Below, piece by piece: positions 12,220-24,783 of a stretch of DNA of 64,000 nt. Every line of letters starts with the position of its first letter. The stretch's first letter is position 1. The position numbers and the translations under genes are program-made. The stretch is taken from contig OZ025269.1 of the NCBI GenBank assembly GCA_964019165.1, forward strand, positions 7,416,669-7,480,668. The letters run 5' to 3'. This DNA is from Mastigias papua (lineage: Eukaryota; Cnidaria; Scyphozoa; Rhizostomeae; Mastigiidae). The notes beneath the pieces are model-generated. The model saw only the letters and a list, made by a program, of their open reading frames with translations. It searched no databases and was not told the origin of the DNA.

Positions 12220-14830
12220 TTATTGTTTCAAGACAAATACTGAATGATACATATAGCAAGTTTCATACAGACATATCAACAGTGTATGTCCCTCCAGAAT
12301 GCATGTCTGAAGGCTATGACCCAACAATTTTCCGAAGTATGTGGTTAAGGTGACAATGTGGCAGGCTTGGAAGTGTCTCCATAAGGCACCACCATGGTTG
12401 GTGGTAAGGAGGAATTATGAAGTTTTGGTTCACTAAACAGTTTGAAATGCCTTCCCTGTGTTTATTGTTTAATTCAGAGTGTTTATCTCTAGAAATGAGC
12501 TTACAAATCATCTAACAAATCCTAACAAAGATTTGAAAGGATTCATTTTTGATGCATCACATAGACTCTGAAAAGTCAGTACATGGAGCAACTGGAAAAT
12601 CTAATTCAGCAAGGTTTCAGTCAATGAGATAGGTAGATTGTGCAAATTCCTATACTTGTGAACTAATCACCTTCATTCTTGATAACAAGCAAACAGGACA
12701 TACATGCTATATATGGCAAGTACTTATACAATTCTATGGTCAGGAAGTACAACCAATATTTAAAACCATCTTCTTCAGAAAATGGGGAGGAGCCAACACA
12801 GGAGCCAGAAAATATGCTGTGGATCAAGGCCCTTCATGGCCCACTTAGAAATGCCATTAGTGCTAATATATCTCAGATATGATGCTTCATAGTTTTATAT
12901 TCAAAATATAATTATATCAAGGCCATCTCAAAGCAAAAATCACTATCTTGATTGTGAAGAACATGCTTCAGTCAAATGCTAATTAATTTTTAGTTATTCC
13001 CTATTACACATATTTGATATAAGAAAGTGGTTTTAAACAGTATTTAGCTATTCAAAAAGTTAAGAAAGGTCAGTAATGGATTTTCTGATACCTAAGAAAG
13101 TTGAAAGTTGATAAGTTGATAAAAGTAAAAATTCCAATGTTCACACAAGTCCATCATCATTTTTGTTTAATATGCATAGATTTCCTATGAAAATCTATGA
13201 ATTTATTGCTATGTCTGTGTAGTGCATGTCTCTTGGTATGTGTAAAGCTGCACAGTATTACACAAACTTGGATATTCTCAATAATAAAGCCATAAGAAAG
13301 TTTCATTACTGAAGTCATGAAAAGTTAAGAAAGTTTCAGTGCAGGAGGAAAAACCTCTTACAAAAATAATGTGTATTAGCCCTAAAGTGTTGTCTAGATT
13401 TTTCCCAATAAATTAGGGGCACTATTTATTACAACAAGTTACATAAGTGAACAACAGTAAATTAATCAGAAACGTACCTCCTAGAAACCCAATAAATAAA
13501 AGTCATGAAGACTAGAAACCCTACTAGGTACTAAATGAATACAAAAACAAGTTTAGTAAAGAGATTGCGCCTATGAGCATCTTCTCGACAAATTCTATAC
13601 AAGATAGATCCAGTACGCTAGAATTGATATGTAAGCAGACTTCAACTGCAACCATTCATTAGGCTATATCTGAAAGCGTGTAACAAAGATCTTCAATTAT
13701 TCACGAAATTGCGCGTGAATATTAATTAACGAATTGTTTTCACTTCATCATGTCATAGGGAACATAACAAAGCAATTTCTACTTAAGATGATAAGATTTT
13801 TTATCATAACCCAGCTATAATATTCATAATAATTGCAGTCCTGCACTTTTGTATGGCATTCATAGTGTAAAACTAACTGTACAGATAGCTAGTTATTGGT
13901 AATATCGAATATCATAAGTAATCATGTAGTACATAGCTATGTAACTTCCGGCCAGAAATTTGATTGATGACTTGATGCCTTTGGCTACAGGTTTCAGCGA
14001 TTCTGACAGAAACCTACTGGGCTATAAACTACTAAGTTACAAAGACAAAATTTTAATCTGTGGCAAATAAACAAGTAGGTCTTGTAGACTTACTTTGCAT
14101 GTTCTTCAATCTCTACAATCGAAATAACTCCCTCATTTCCAATAGTTTTACCAGCTGATCATAAAGTGTCTACTGCTGCACAAAAAAGTGATCGATGGTC
14201 ATTTAATGCTCTGAGGATTATAACTTTGGCTTACTGCAGACTCCTGAACTAACAATACATATCATGTAGTAGTGCACCCGAGGCCAGCTTGTTACCTATG
14301 TTGCTAGGTTACACGAAGAATAACTTTTTGGGAAGAAATAAGCTATTGTCGGCGCAAGCTTTGCGTGGCCACCTGAGCATTAATGGTGTAGCACTGGAGA
14401 GAAACTCGGGGCCCCCTGGTTATTTTTTCTACTTGGGGAGCTGTAGTACACCGGTCATTCTCCACACTTAGTGTTTTCTTACATAATCTAACTGGACCTT
14501 TTTAAGGATTTTCACCAGGTGGACCAAGATTTATAGGGGACCTTCCTATTGCTTTAGTGTTTAGTGTGTATATAAGCAACAAAAGTTTGAAAATAAATCA
14601 CGAATGGCAATAGAAATAAGGTCAATGGAAGATAATGCATGTTGATGTAGAGAATGTTGAGATGTGACAAATATCTTTGGTATCAGTGTTTCGGAGAGCT
14701 AATGATAGAACCCGTTAATTATCATCAGCCCATGGAGTATTCCTCAATTGGATTCTGTTGTGTCTCATGAGCAGTGGATATAATGTTGAAGGAAGATATG
14801 GTTGCGTAGTAAACTGGTAAACATTGCGTA
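12220..14830. other. Intergenic DNA, no gene recognised
   Basis: No domain-bearing frame. Open frames at 12679-12882 and 14289-14471 are unrecognised. A GC-richer patch at 14330-14460 looks like a degenerate dispersed repeat. Confidence 0.4.
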
Positions 14831-15058
14831 ACAGCTATATTTCATATATTTCAATATTTCATTTTTTCATATCGTTTTTCATATCATTTACAGGAGGGTG
14901 CCCCTTTAGCAAGTGCTGGTTTACAAGGGGCCCTCCTTTAACTTTAAAGCATAGAAATCGAATAATTAAAAACAAAGATAATACATAATACTAATAAAAA
15001 TATAGATATACCCAAAAGTAACTAACAATATAGTAAAAAGTAGAAGATAAACGAAACC

Positions 15059-15774
15059 CTATTTCAGTTTTGCTTTGAACACCCTTAAGGAAGATGCCTG
15101 CTTAATTCCAAGTATAAGGGCATTCCATAATTTTACACCTCTATAGGAAAAGCATTTCTGCCCATTATTTGTCTTTTTCTTGGGCAGTCGTAGGTCTCTA
15201 CTCGTATTTCGTAGAGCCCACAGATGACTTTCAGAATTCCTTATAAATAAATCTGACAAATACTAAGTGCTAGACCATTAAGGGCCTTGAAAACCATAGT
15301 GCTAATTTCAGTATCAATCAAATCCCGAATTGTTCTCAGCCGAAGAGTGTTCAGAAGTGAACTAGCATCGGCATCATAGTTGCTGTTTGTGAGTATCTTT
15401 GCTGCTCGATTTTGAAGTCTTTGCAAGAGGCTCGTTTCGGTCTCACCACAGTTTTCCCAACCAGAGCAGCAGTATCTAAAGTGCGGCTCAACGATACTAG
15501 TATATAGTGTCTTCAGAGTATTTTGAGTTAAAAAGCTTTTGGCATGTTTTAGAAAGCCAATTGCTCTGCTGATTTTTGTTGATAGAGCTTTGATATGACC
15601 TTTCCAAATAAGATTACTGTCAACTTGTATACCAAGATATTTGACATTTTGGACATTATCTATTCGCTCTTCCTGTATGTTTAAAGATGATTCTTCACTA
15701 TTGTTATCTAAACACCTTTCCTTTTGCTTCGTTGTTATAGTCATCGCTTTAGTCTTCTCAACATTTAGTGACAA
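15059..15774 (-). pseudogene. LINE ORF2 C-terminal region
   Basis: One open frame (15774-15241) carries VKYLGIQVDSNLIWKGHIKA, RAIGFLKHAKSFL, LYTSIVEPHFRYCCSGWENC and LLQRLQNRAAKILTNSNYDA. An overlapping frame (15259-15059) continues LFIRNSESHLWALRNTSRDL..GQKCFSYRGVKLWNAL. Together they form the thumb/connection and C-terminal tail after the YADD box, with one frameshift at about 15250. Confidence 0.85.
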
Positions 15775-15783
15775 TTTATCTTA

Positions 15784-16704
15784 ACCATTCAAAGACTGTG
15801 AAAAGGTCTTTGTCCATTGCCTCATTTAGCTGGTGAACTTCATCAGACCGATAGGAAAGACTAGTATCATCAGCGTACATTGCTAACGTGGAGTTAGTAT
15901 AGCTTGCAGTAGGCCATTAATATACAGTAGAGAAGAAATAACAGGGGCCCTAAACACGACCCCTAAGTACTCCTATATTAATGCCAATTAGTTCTGATTC
16001 AATTCCATTTATACTACAAAACTGCTTGCGATTTGAAATGTAAGATTTGAACCATGACGATTCCCTTCCTACGATACCGTAGTGCTCTAGTTTGTGACAC
16101 AGAATGTTACGATCCACAGTGTCAAAAGTTTTCTTAGGGCAATCAGCACTGAGCCAACAATCTGTCCATTGTCCAAACCATTGTACCAGTCATCTGTGTT
16201 TTTTAATAGACAGGTTAAAGTGGAGTGCAATGTGCGAAAACCAGATTGCTTCTTAGTAAGTAGGTTATTTGAATTCAGATGTTAGTACAGTTGGTTATAG
16301 ACAAGTCTTTCGAAGAGCCTTGAAATGACTGACAGAACTGATATTGGGCGATGATTTGATTTTTCACTTTTATCTCCATCTTTGTAAATGGGTGCAATTT
16401 TAGCAATTTTCCATAAATCAGGAAAGCTGCTCTTCTCAAGGGCTGTATTACACAGGATAGCCCTAGAATTTTCCAAGGATGGCAAAGCCAGTTTTAGGAA
16501 GTAACTTGGAGTATTATCAGTTCCACACCTCTTCGAAGTAATGAAATTGGCAATGGCTTCCCTTATGTCCTGGCCTAGAATGGATCTGAATTTCAATTTT
16601 GGAGCCGAGCTCTTTATTTGATATCTACCTGATAATAATGGGTTCACCGCTTCTTCAATAATTTTAGCAAGACCGGTGCCTATGGTGCAAAAGTAATCAT
16701 TCAT
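15784..16704 (-). pseudogene. LINE ORF2 reverse transcriptase, broken
   Basis: 16704-16282 is open: NPLLSGRYQIKSSAPKLKF, SYFLKLALPSLENS, KIAPIYKDGDKSEKSNHRPI, SVLSVISRLFERLVYNQLY (fingers/palm start). Further down, in shifted frames: KTFDTVDRNILCHKLEHYGI, SYISNRKQFCSINGIES and the catalytic box AMYADDTSLSYRSDE (YADD at about 15877-15866). A premature stop follows ..FTVFEWLR. The order and motifs are those of the jockey supergroup. Confidence 0.85.
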
Positions 16705-17394
16705 AACATTTGCGATTTCACTGTTGCTAGAGATTCCCCAGCCACAATACTTAATATTATCAATATATGTAGATGCTGACCTCTTTCATAGTTAAATTTA
16801 TAGTTCTGCAAGAACCTTTAATCTCTCATTTGCTGGCAGTGATGTTGTCATTGTAGTACTTCTTCTTTAGTTGTATGTTTAGAGTACTAGTTGTATTACG
16901 AGCTTTTCTATATGATTTCATCAATGCAGGCGACTTACAATTAACCGCTGCCTTTTTAGTCTAACCCTGGTCCGTATTAGTGTTGTAAATTCATCATTAA
17001 CCCAGGGGGGAATTTCCCGACACACAAGCTTGGCCTAATGGGGCATGTTTCTCAATTATTAGAGAGAATAGATTTGTCAATTCGCAGACTTAATAATTCA
17101 TATCATCAGTTTTACTTACAACATGCTCCCAGCAGATATTAGATACATCAGTAAGGAAAGAATCTTGGTTGAAATTTTTCATTTTACAAGTTTTTGTTAT
17201 TTTATGAACCCTTTCAATGGCACCATTAAATTTTGTGGACGCAATACACCATATAGTAGTCGCTCATACCTATTTCATATACTCCTGATTCAATAACATT
17301 TCGGACACAACTTGCTGCAATATGATCAATGATAGTAGAAGAGCTGCAGGTAGCCCTGGTCGGGTCTTCTATAAGTTGCTTTAATCTATAGATA

Positions 17395-17546
<152 letters not shown>

Positions 17547-17586
17547 TAAGTCAAAGCCGCACTAACTTAGTATATAAATAAAACAT

Positions 17587-17949
<363 letters not shown>

Positions 17950-17952
<3 letters not shown>

Positions 17953-18490
17953 ACAGATGTTTAATATTGCTTTCAGTTAACTGATGATCTTCTTTATTGC
18001 CAAAATCACAGTTGATGTCTCCAAGAAGGATTAATTTTTTATTGTCTTTACCTAGGTAGGAGAGTATTTTCTCTATTTTCAGAAAAGTCTCAACCGTATC
18101 ACTTGGAGTCCTGTTCCAAGTTAGTACTAGAAAAGATTTTGCTTTAGGGGGCTCTATTTCAATACAAATTGTTCCCAATGAATTAGTAGGAATATCATTT
18201 CTATGTTGAAACCCTATACTATCTTTGATATAAATTGCGACCCCACCACCATGGCTAGATCTTTCAAGCCTTACTTGTTCGTAACCAGGTATACAGGTCA
18301 GTTCTTGTGGGTACTGAGATTCTATTTTTATCTCATTTAAGGCCAAGATGTGAATTCCTAGCTTGAAAAGTAAAAATTTGATTTCATCAAAATGGCTTCT
18401 TATACCGTTGACATTAAAGGAAGCGGTTGCCATACTCTTTTTAAACTCAGGACGCCGACGAGGCAAGTCATTCAAACCATCCGATGACAT
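17950..18490 (-). pseudogene. LINE ORF2 apurinic-like endonuclease domain, 5' part
   Basis: An open frame starts at 18490 with MSSDGLNDLPRRRPEFKKS and continues ATASFNVNGIRSHFDEIKF, HILALNEIKI (catalytic glutamate), SSHGGGVAIYIKD, LVLTWNRTPSD and ILLGDINCDFG. These are the ordered motifs of the APE-type endonuclease. The frame is intact until it runs into an (AT)n insertion at 17950. The domain resumes beyond the block at about 17390 with [20 protein letters not shown] and then HIAASCVRNVIESG, GMSDYYMVYC. Confidence 0.85.
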
Positions 18491-18554
18491 TGCAAATTTA
18501 TGGTTTGAGAATGTTTCAGAGGCACGTTGAGCATTTTCCCTATTTATTAACGAG

Positions 18555-20255
18555 CTAACTACTTTTCAATTTGGCAGCAATATTGCTACCAAGCTTATTA
18601 ATCCCCTTCATGTTAAGATGCAAACCTTTACGACCGACATCACTTCTACTAATGTTATTATTGTTAATGGCATTGTTAATCCCAAGTGATTGAATGTTCT
18701 TGATGAGTGTTTGGATGATTTTATTGGCTGATGGCTTATCTACCCTTTGCATTGGTAACGACAAGATTACCTTGTATCCTTCGATGTTTTTCTCAACTAT
18801 TGCTTTAAGATTGAGCAGAGCATCCACGATCTTATCGGCATTTGCACCTTCTTGGATTGCATCATTAGTTGTTGTGTGAATGATGATGGATGATGGTCAC
18901 TTTTTTAACAGCGGCTAAGTAAAGTGCTCACGTAGGTCTGCTATAGTAGACCCTGGAAGGCTCATACCTTCACATCCCCTTTGTTGCTAAGATAGTGCTC
19001 ATCCAAACCAATGAGCATACTGTCGCCTGCTATAAGAGTTGTTTGTTCTTTCCAGTAATGCACACCAGAGACTTTCCAAGCGATATTTACCTGAACCTTA
19101 TATTCATTCTGGCTTAACTCTTTTGAAGATCTGTGCTTTATAGCTACTTCTTTGCTTCACTACTTCCATTAATTTTACCACCTTTTCCATTCATTCTACA
19201 CCTGCCACCTTCAGCACTATTCAATTTAGATGCAGAGCAGTGCCCTTAATATTTTCCCCTACGGTCGGTGATACATTGCCTCCGTTGGGGTTCAAGTTTG
19301 TCCTTCGCCGCAATTTCAATAGCATTCATATTTTTGAAACCTTTCTGGACTGGTGAAACAAAGAAGCTATTGACCAATACTGTTGATTTTTCCATATGAA
19401 GGATTTTCCCTTGTAGCTCTAAATTTTCTTATGTCAACTGAGCTGTTTTCCCCTTTCAAAATCGATTTGCCTGTTCAGTTCCACCAAAGCCCCTGCAAGG
19501 CCTTCCAACCCATATATACTCGTGAACAAAAGGGGCCATCCGAGTCATGATTTTCGATATATAGCTGGGCCTGAGGGGCATTGACAGGCAACTCAGCACT
19601 TTCCAACGAATTTAGCTCTTTTATAAAACCATTATCATTCGGGTCTGCTATGGAACTGTTTTCTTCTTCTTGACGAACGGTTGATTGCACGCCGAGCCTA
19701 ATGGATGATGTATCATAGGTACGAGAAATTGCTGGCGGTGGTTTAGTGAATACAATCTAACGGTCAATACATTCGTTGATTTTCCATCCAGCTTCAAGTT
19801 CTTCACCTTTTATTGAATCCACAAATAATGAATCAAATCCTCTCACTGATTTTATATATAAAGTTCCATTGTCCACAAGATCATTGATAAGTTGTTCTAA
19901 AGTGGCTTTGTTTAGGCCACTGTCCGATGCAACGAGTTCAGATATCGTTGTCCTGTCGGGTCGCTTTCTACGCTCTCTAACCCTTTTTTACTGCCGTTAT
20001 CACAGCTACAGCTAGTTGCCCTTTTCTTTGCGTGTATTTTATTCACGGCATCGTGGCATGATTAACTTACACTGGTTTTAAAGCCAATATATTTTCAATC
20101 CAACAGTTTGCAGTTGTCAATATGTCACTCGTCCCTTCACCCTTCAACTGATTATGAGTATGACCATTAGATCTCTCATGCATGTTTATGTGATGGTGGC
20201 TACGTAACTTGATCAGACTGGTGTCTACTCGAAGTGTCACCATTTTCGGTGGCAC
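18555..20255 (-). pseudogene. LINE ORF1 remnant with SGNH/GDSL-hydrolase-like domain
   Basis: The N-terminal part includes ATLEQLINDLVDNGTLYIKS and GFDSLFV (about 19945-19830). The middle part (19690-19475) is acidic and low in complexity. Around 19060-18990 the frame reads TTLIAGDSMLIGLDEHYLSN, with the GDS block expected of esterase-type ORF1 proteins. The C-terminal block at 18827-18555 reads VILSLPMQRVDKPSANKI and ISRSDVGRKGLHLNMKGINK, where DVGRKGLHLN fits the D..H block of the SGNH fold. Several stops and frameshifts break it. ORF1 of this type occurs in the CR1/L2 group and is thought to help ribonucleoprotein formation or membrane binding. Confidence 0.7.
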
Positions 20256-20577
20256 GGGAGAATTTTAACATTTTACTTCACTAGAGTGGTGGAAATTTTA
20301 TTTCAGCAAGTTAATTTTTAGCAGGCACCTTTCTTTTCAAAGTTATTATCTGATATGACTTTAGTCTCCTTCCCTCTCTTACAAGCCTACTATTAAGTTA
20401 TGCTTTCGCCTGGTCTCCCAGATGAGCCAAATGATCTGAAAACCTTCAAACCATAAAGTCAACAAACATGAATGCGCCAAAGCATAGACAGACGATAATT
20501 TTCGGATCATTGGGCAAGAAAGATCGTCCTTTCATTTAGGTGTTTTGGAATCAGTCTACATTAAGACTCAAAACCCA
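20256..20577. other. Probable LINE 5' UTR or flank
   Basis: No coding frame. It lies between the ORF1 start of the LINE and the TATA/hammerhead module. Confidence 0.35.
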
Positions 20578-20710
20578 GTCTTGTGTAAACAAAAAGAGTT
20601 CTTTTTTTCACTTGGACTCTTCAAGTAAACAATGGTGAATAGGTGCTAATTGACCAATCACAGGGCCAAATAGACGCATTATTCATCATATCACGTGCAC
20701 TCGCATCTGT

Positions 20711-20720
20711 CTATATATTT
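20711..20720 (+). promoter_or_regulatory. TATA-like box upstream of hammerhead-like motif (copy 1)
   Basis: ctatatattt, 32 bp before the motif start. The same box with the same spacing (31-32 bp) is found in copy 2 at 39228-39237. Function is inferred from spacing only. Confidence 0.4.
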
Positions 20721-20751
20721 CGGTTCACCTTTCGGTCGTTATCCGACGTTT

Positions 20752-20792
20752 CATACTCTGACGAGTGTCGGACGAAAAAAGCTTTCAGTATG
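20752..20792 (+). ncRNA. Hammerhead-ribozyme-like motif, type I, copy 1
   Basis: Stem I CATACT (20752-20757) pairs with AGTATG (20787-20792). The core CUGACGA (20758-20764) fits the hammerhead consensus CUGANGA. A short helix II is closed by GU/AC (20765-20766 with 20772-20773), then GAAA (20774-20777). Helix III is AAA/UUU (20777-20779 with 20783-20785), and C20786 sits at the cleavage position. Helix II is only 2 bp with a 5-nt loop, which is weak but known in minimal hammerheads. Activity is not shown. Confidence 0.55.
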
Positions 20793-20847
20793 CTAAAAGA
20801 ATGTTTCCGCTTTTTCGTGCTATAGTGAAAAGGGTATCTATCCCTAG

Positions 20848-21299
20848 GGGTCATTCATTTAGTACATGAGCGCCAAAATTACTAAAATTTGACATCCCCT
20901 TCTCCTTCGTATGCACACGTACGCTATTACTGACCCCTCCCCTCTTGCGTACGTACTCTCAGTTATTTGACCTCCCCTTCCAATTTCTAACGAAAAGTTT
21001 CTGGCCATCCATAGCCACAGAGAAAGACCTTTTTAAGCATTCACAAGATAGTAGAACTACCACTACACATAGTGCTTTATGAAAAAATCGATGAACAATC
21101 CATTCCACAACTTTTGCGGAGGGTAGGATAGAGTCTTTTTGCAAACGAAAATATTGCAGTATACATGCAGAAAAGGCGACTGATTTCTTTTACTTTTTGT
21201 ATGTACATAAATGTGTCAACCCCTTCCCCCTTGTACGCAATCGTAAGCTTTTGCTTAACCCCCTCTCCCTTCATGCTTAGGTACTAAATGGATGATCCC
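20848..21299. mobile_element. Short TIR transposon (MITE-like)
   Basis: The left end gggtcattcatttagtacat matches the reverse complement of the right end, gggatcatccatttagtacc. Both are followed by C/G-rich tracts with tgcgtacg-type words. There is no transposase. The family resembles TIR elements with GGG-(N)-CAT.CATTTAGTACG ends seen in many invertebrates, but I cannot name it safely. Confidence 0.65.
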
Positions 21300-22560
21300 A
21301 TACGGAATGGTTAATTACCGTTGTAGTTGTTTTAGGAAACCGTTGAAGAAGTCGTGATTAGAAGTCTTGTCACATGCGCTATGTCAAAGGTCGTTTAGTA
21401 CACAGACGAGCTGTGCAAAGTTGCCATTTTTGTGTCGCTAAAACTTAACTGGAAAACATAGTCTCTCTACATTATTGATGGATGAGTGGAAATATTGCAT
21501 CGAAGGATCTCAGCATTACTTAACTGAGATAGCTTGTCACCCTTTAACCCCTAAATATTTTACAACAACTTGTCACAAAACTGACGCAGACGCCACCTCA
21601 TGGTTCCACAATTTGAATGACTTCATACATGCTCTCTAACCTGAGAAGTTAAGCATAGAGTAAATTAAATGCTTATATAAGGATATTATATTTAAGAAAA
21701 CAAGCAGTATGGCATTTAAAGCACACAAGCATTTTCTTGGACCTTCATATCTAAATGACCTATTTAAAGATATCTCCCAACTCTATTTTACTTCTATCTA
21801 TTTATATTCATTCATACTTTGTAGGATATGTTTATAATAGATTTATTAGTGCTCCTTTTTAATATAGATATTACATTTTAAATATGAACAATTGCAAAAC
21901 AGTATTTTAACTTAATTTGTACCCTATATAACTATGCAGAAATGAAAAATTGAATGAAATGAAATTGAAATGCGGACACTGGGGTGCGAGGGGGGTGGTC
22001 GTCTACTAAATAAGTGTAAATGCAGTCAACCTTTTTGGGCATGTTTGCTAGAAGTGTTGTTCCTCAGAGGCTCTTCTCAGATGAATGAGACAGCCTAACG
22101 AAATTATAACTAGGTGAGTTGGAGCTTGATTGTTAACTGACTTCTACACCATTATCAAAGTTTCAGATTTGATTAGTTCATTTACACGTCTTTTTTATAG
22201 GGAACCTAGCTCAAGGCCTAGTTCTAAAAGTTCCTTATTTTCGAATCTCTTTTTATCAAATTCTAGTACTAAAAGTTCCTTAATAGTCCTTAATAGTTCC
22301 TTTATTTTCACTGCACACAGAGTGCCACAAAAATGGCACATGCACTAGAAAAGCATTGAAATTCTGAATTTTGCCTTTAATGCTGGCTAGAACTCAAGCT
22401 CCAAAGCATGAATACGGCAGGAAATAGGTTTTTTATATGCAAAAGCATAATTTCAATAAAGAAGTGTCATGTCTATTCTATTGATATCATCCAATGTAAT
22501 GTAATCTTCACTTGCATCTGAGTACAGCACTCGGAATTTGAAAATGAAAAGTTACTTTGA
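21300..22560. other. Mostly unassigned DNA, possible LINE 3' scrap at 21690-21970
   Basis: Near 21715-21790 a plus-strand frame reads MAFKAHKHFLGPSYLNDLFK, similar in shape to the LINE C-terminal pattern (K.L..L.P.YL.DL). It is followed by a tgaaatgaaattgaaatg tail, as at LINE 3' ends. Around 22216-22290 the phrase ctagt(.)ctaaaagttcctta is repeated twice. Confidence 0.3.
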
Positions 22561-22629
22561 GACTTTTCCTTTAGTAGTACAAGCTCCTTAAATATTTGGG
22601 CCGTCTACAAGTAGGTTACTTTTTAAGTG

Positions 22630-23141
22630 GTTCCATAGGGCCTTCGCCTAACCGGGATCTGACAGAACTATCAGCTGCAAAGTTAATCTGAATTGTATTT
22701 ACATGGCTTCAAACCCAGCCCGGTTAGGCGAGATCTGTGATATGGAGAGACGGATCTCGCCTAGAAGGGATCCGGGAGAATAATAGAATCTTTTGTTTCA
22801 TCGTGCTTAGTTTACATCATATGCTTACATGGTAGCGGGCAAGCCAGGTCAGGCGAGATGGAATGGAAACCTAAAAGCATGCGTACAATCCTACACTTAC
22901 TGTTTCAGCGCTGTAAATTAAGTAAGTTTCATGACTCAGTGCCCTCAAGACAAATAAGAGAGCTAATTTGTAATTTTACAGTATCTTTTGTGGCACGAAA
23001 ATTTTACATATGAAAACAAGAAAGAAGCTGGCTCGGTTATGAGGGATGGAGATTTTGTCCAAGTAAACTCGTAAAAGATTCATCTCGGCTTGGCAAGCCA
23101 GCCCGGGTAACCGGCTGGCTCGTCTCCATGTAAACAGGCTC
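22630..23141. repeat. GC-rich palindromic repeat cluster inserted in a LINE
   Basis: Words of the type cccggttaggcgagatc occur in both orientations: 22640-22660, 22712-22735, 22750-22790, 22840-22862 and 23075-23130. Several sit near catgg/ccatg-(ta)aa. The last is a strong local palindrome, ccagcccgggtaaccggctgg. The right edge lies at about 23141, where a LINE reading frame is abruptly interrupted. Confidence 0.6.
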
Positions 23142-23400
23142 ATAGGCATTGTTTATGACATTTCTTGCCGCTCTGTTCTGGAGCTTTTCCAATTTATTGA
23201 TGGCATTGACGCCGATAACTCCCCATACTGGGAGACCGTGTCTGAAGTAGGGTGGTACTAAGCTCTTATGGATGCGTTGTACAGTGGCGATGGGTAGATG
23301 CGTCTTTGACAAACGTAATATCCATACTCCTCTTGAAACCTTTTTAGTCACTGCTGAAAGTTGTTCGTTCCAGTTCAAGTGCATGTAGCCAAGATTTAAG
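23142..23400 (-). pseudogene. LINE ORF2 C-terminal fragment
   Basis: Minus-strand frame: NLGYMHLNWNEQLSAVTKKV, RGVWILRLSKTHLP, RIHKSLVPPYFRHGLPVWGV and INKLEKLQNRAARNVINNAY. This is the post-RT region of a CR1/L2-type LINE. The frame is cut at residue AYE by the palindromic repeat cluster. No reverse transcriptase core remains upstream. Confidence 0.8.
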
Positions 23401-24783
23401 GTTGTACAGGTCTTCGTTGATGGACTCGGTAATAAGCTCTATATATACGCTAGACGTGTGTCACCCAACATGCAGATGTAGTGTTCTTTACATTTTTGCT
23501 CCAAGATCTCAATTACATCAGTCGCTTTGCGTTAATGTAGTCCCCTCTTGAACAAATATCGGAAACTTTAATCTCATTATTTTCTGTCTTAATTGGTCGA
23601 GCGAGGTTAGTTACCTCATCAGCTGTTTCGTTGTGGCGTTTACGGGTTCCGCAGAATTTGGCTAAAACAGACAACGGTTTGCTGCGATGTATATTCTGTA
23701 TTATCAGTTCCAATACTGACTAGATTTCACAAGCATTGCATATATATCTGCTAATCTAAACCATGCCAACCAACAGATATAAAAAATACACATAACAGGG
23801 CATTACATAGCAAATACAAACTGCAAAAGCACAGTTAGAAACAGTTACAGGGCAGAGAATCAAATTCCGTGGAACCCGCATTTTGCGTGAGACACGCACA
23901 ATCTACAACATTCTCACACTCACAAGCGTGGGAGGGAAATTCTCACGCAATTCGCGAAAATTTTACTACACTTAGATTACTGATGAATTGCGATCTTGAA
24001 TGAGATGAAAATGTAAACTGTCGCCTGTTTTTGCCTACTATTTTAGTGATAACAATGATGGTAAAACGAGATATATTCTTCAGTTGATATTCTCCACAAA
24101 TGTTGTGAAACGTTGGAATTCCCCTCTTGAGCGGATTTCTCACTCACAGTAGCGGCTCGTCCAAATTGTAGTAGACAAAGATGGAGAGTGTAGGATACTT
24201 ATAGCAGCGTTTAATTCACTGTTTTATTTTATCATTGACGTTTGCAAATTTTATAGTACACTGTACCGGTGGATGTAGTCCAATAGGGCGTGGTATACCA
24301 CCCTCCGTTTGTTGTAACTGGCGCCGCTCCTACTCACTAATTTGTAACAATGAAACTTAACAGGTATGCTATGTGCAGAATATATAAGCTAGGGTTGTCC
24401 TCTTCAGCTAACTTTACATGACGCTCCCTTGTTCTGCATTTTCCAATTTTGAATTCCTTTAGAATGAAGACTTTACGTTTTTGCTTCCGTTTATCTGAAG
24501 TTTACCTCCATCTATTATTTTCATTACTTTCATCACCGCTTTTTGCAAAAATCACTTCTCTATGCTAATCCTGTATTTCTCTTGCTCACATCCCGAACTT
24601 AGATGTTAGACCTTCTTGTACTGGGTTTTGTTATTAGCTGAGTTTACCCGTTATTCGTCGCTCTCTCGTCTCGGGGATTAGAAACACTAAACATTGACTT
24701 AGAATTATCAAGAGATGCAAATCTGTTCATGTGTAATACAAATGGAGCTGTCTGCATGGTCATCCAAGCGTTACGTTCCAAAA

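Larger units (their letters stand above)
20578..20830 (+). mobile_element. Repeat module with CAAT/TATA-like promoter and hammerhead-like motif, copy 1
   Basis: About 250 bp shared with 39095-39350, from gtcttgtgtaaacaaaaaga to the tcgtgctatagtgaa end. Within it are ccaatcacagggcc, a TATA-like ctatatattt at 20711-20720 and the hammerhead-like motif at 20752-20792. There is no ORF. It points away from the minus-strand LINE that ends at about 20255, so it is unlikely to be that LINE's own promoter. Confidence 0.75.

Noticed and set aside
18694..18879. Plus-strand frame over the LINE ORF1
   Set aside because: Antisense shadow of the SGNH-like ORF1 C-terminus.
20256..20830. Idea that the TATA/hammerhead module is the promoter of the LINE at 14836-20255
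   Set aside because: It points away from that LINE, and the second copy is beside a different element.
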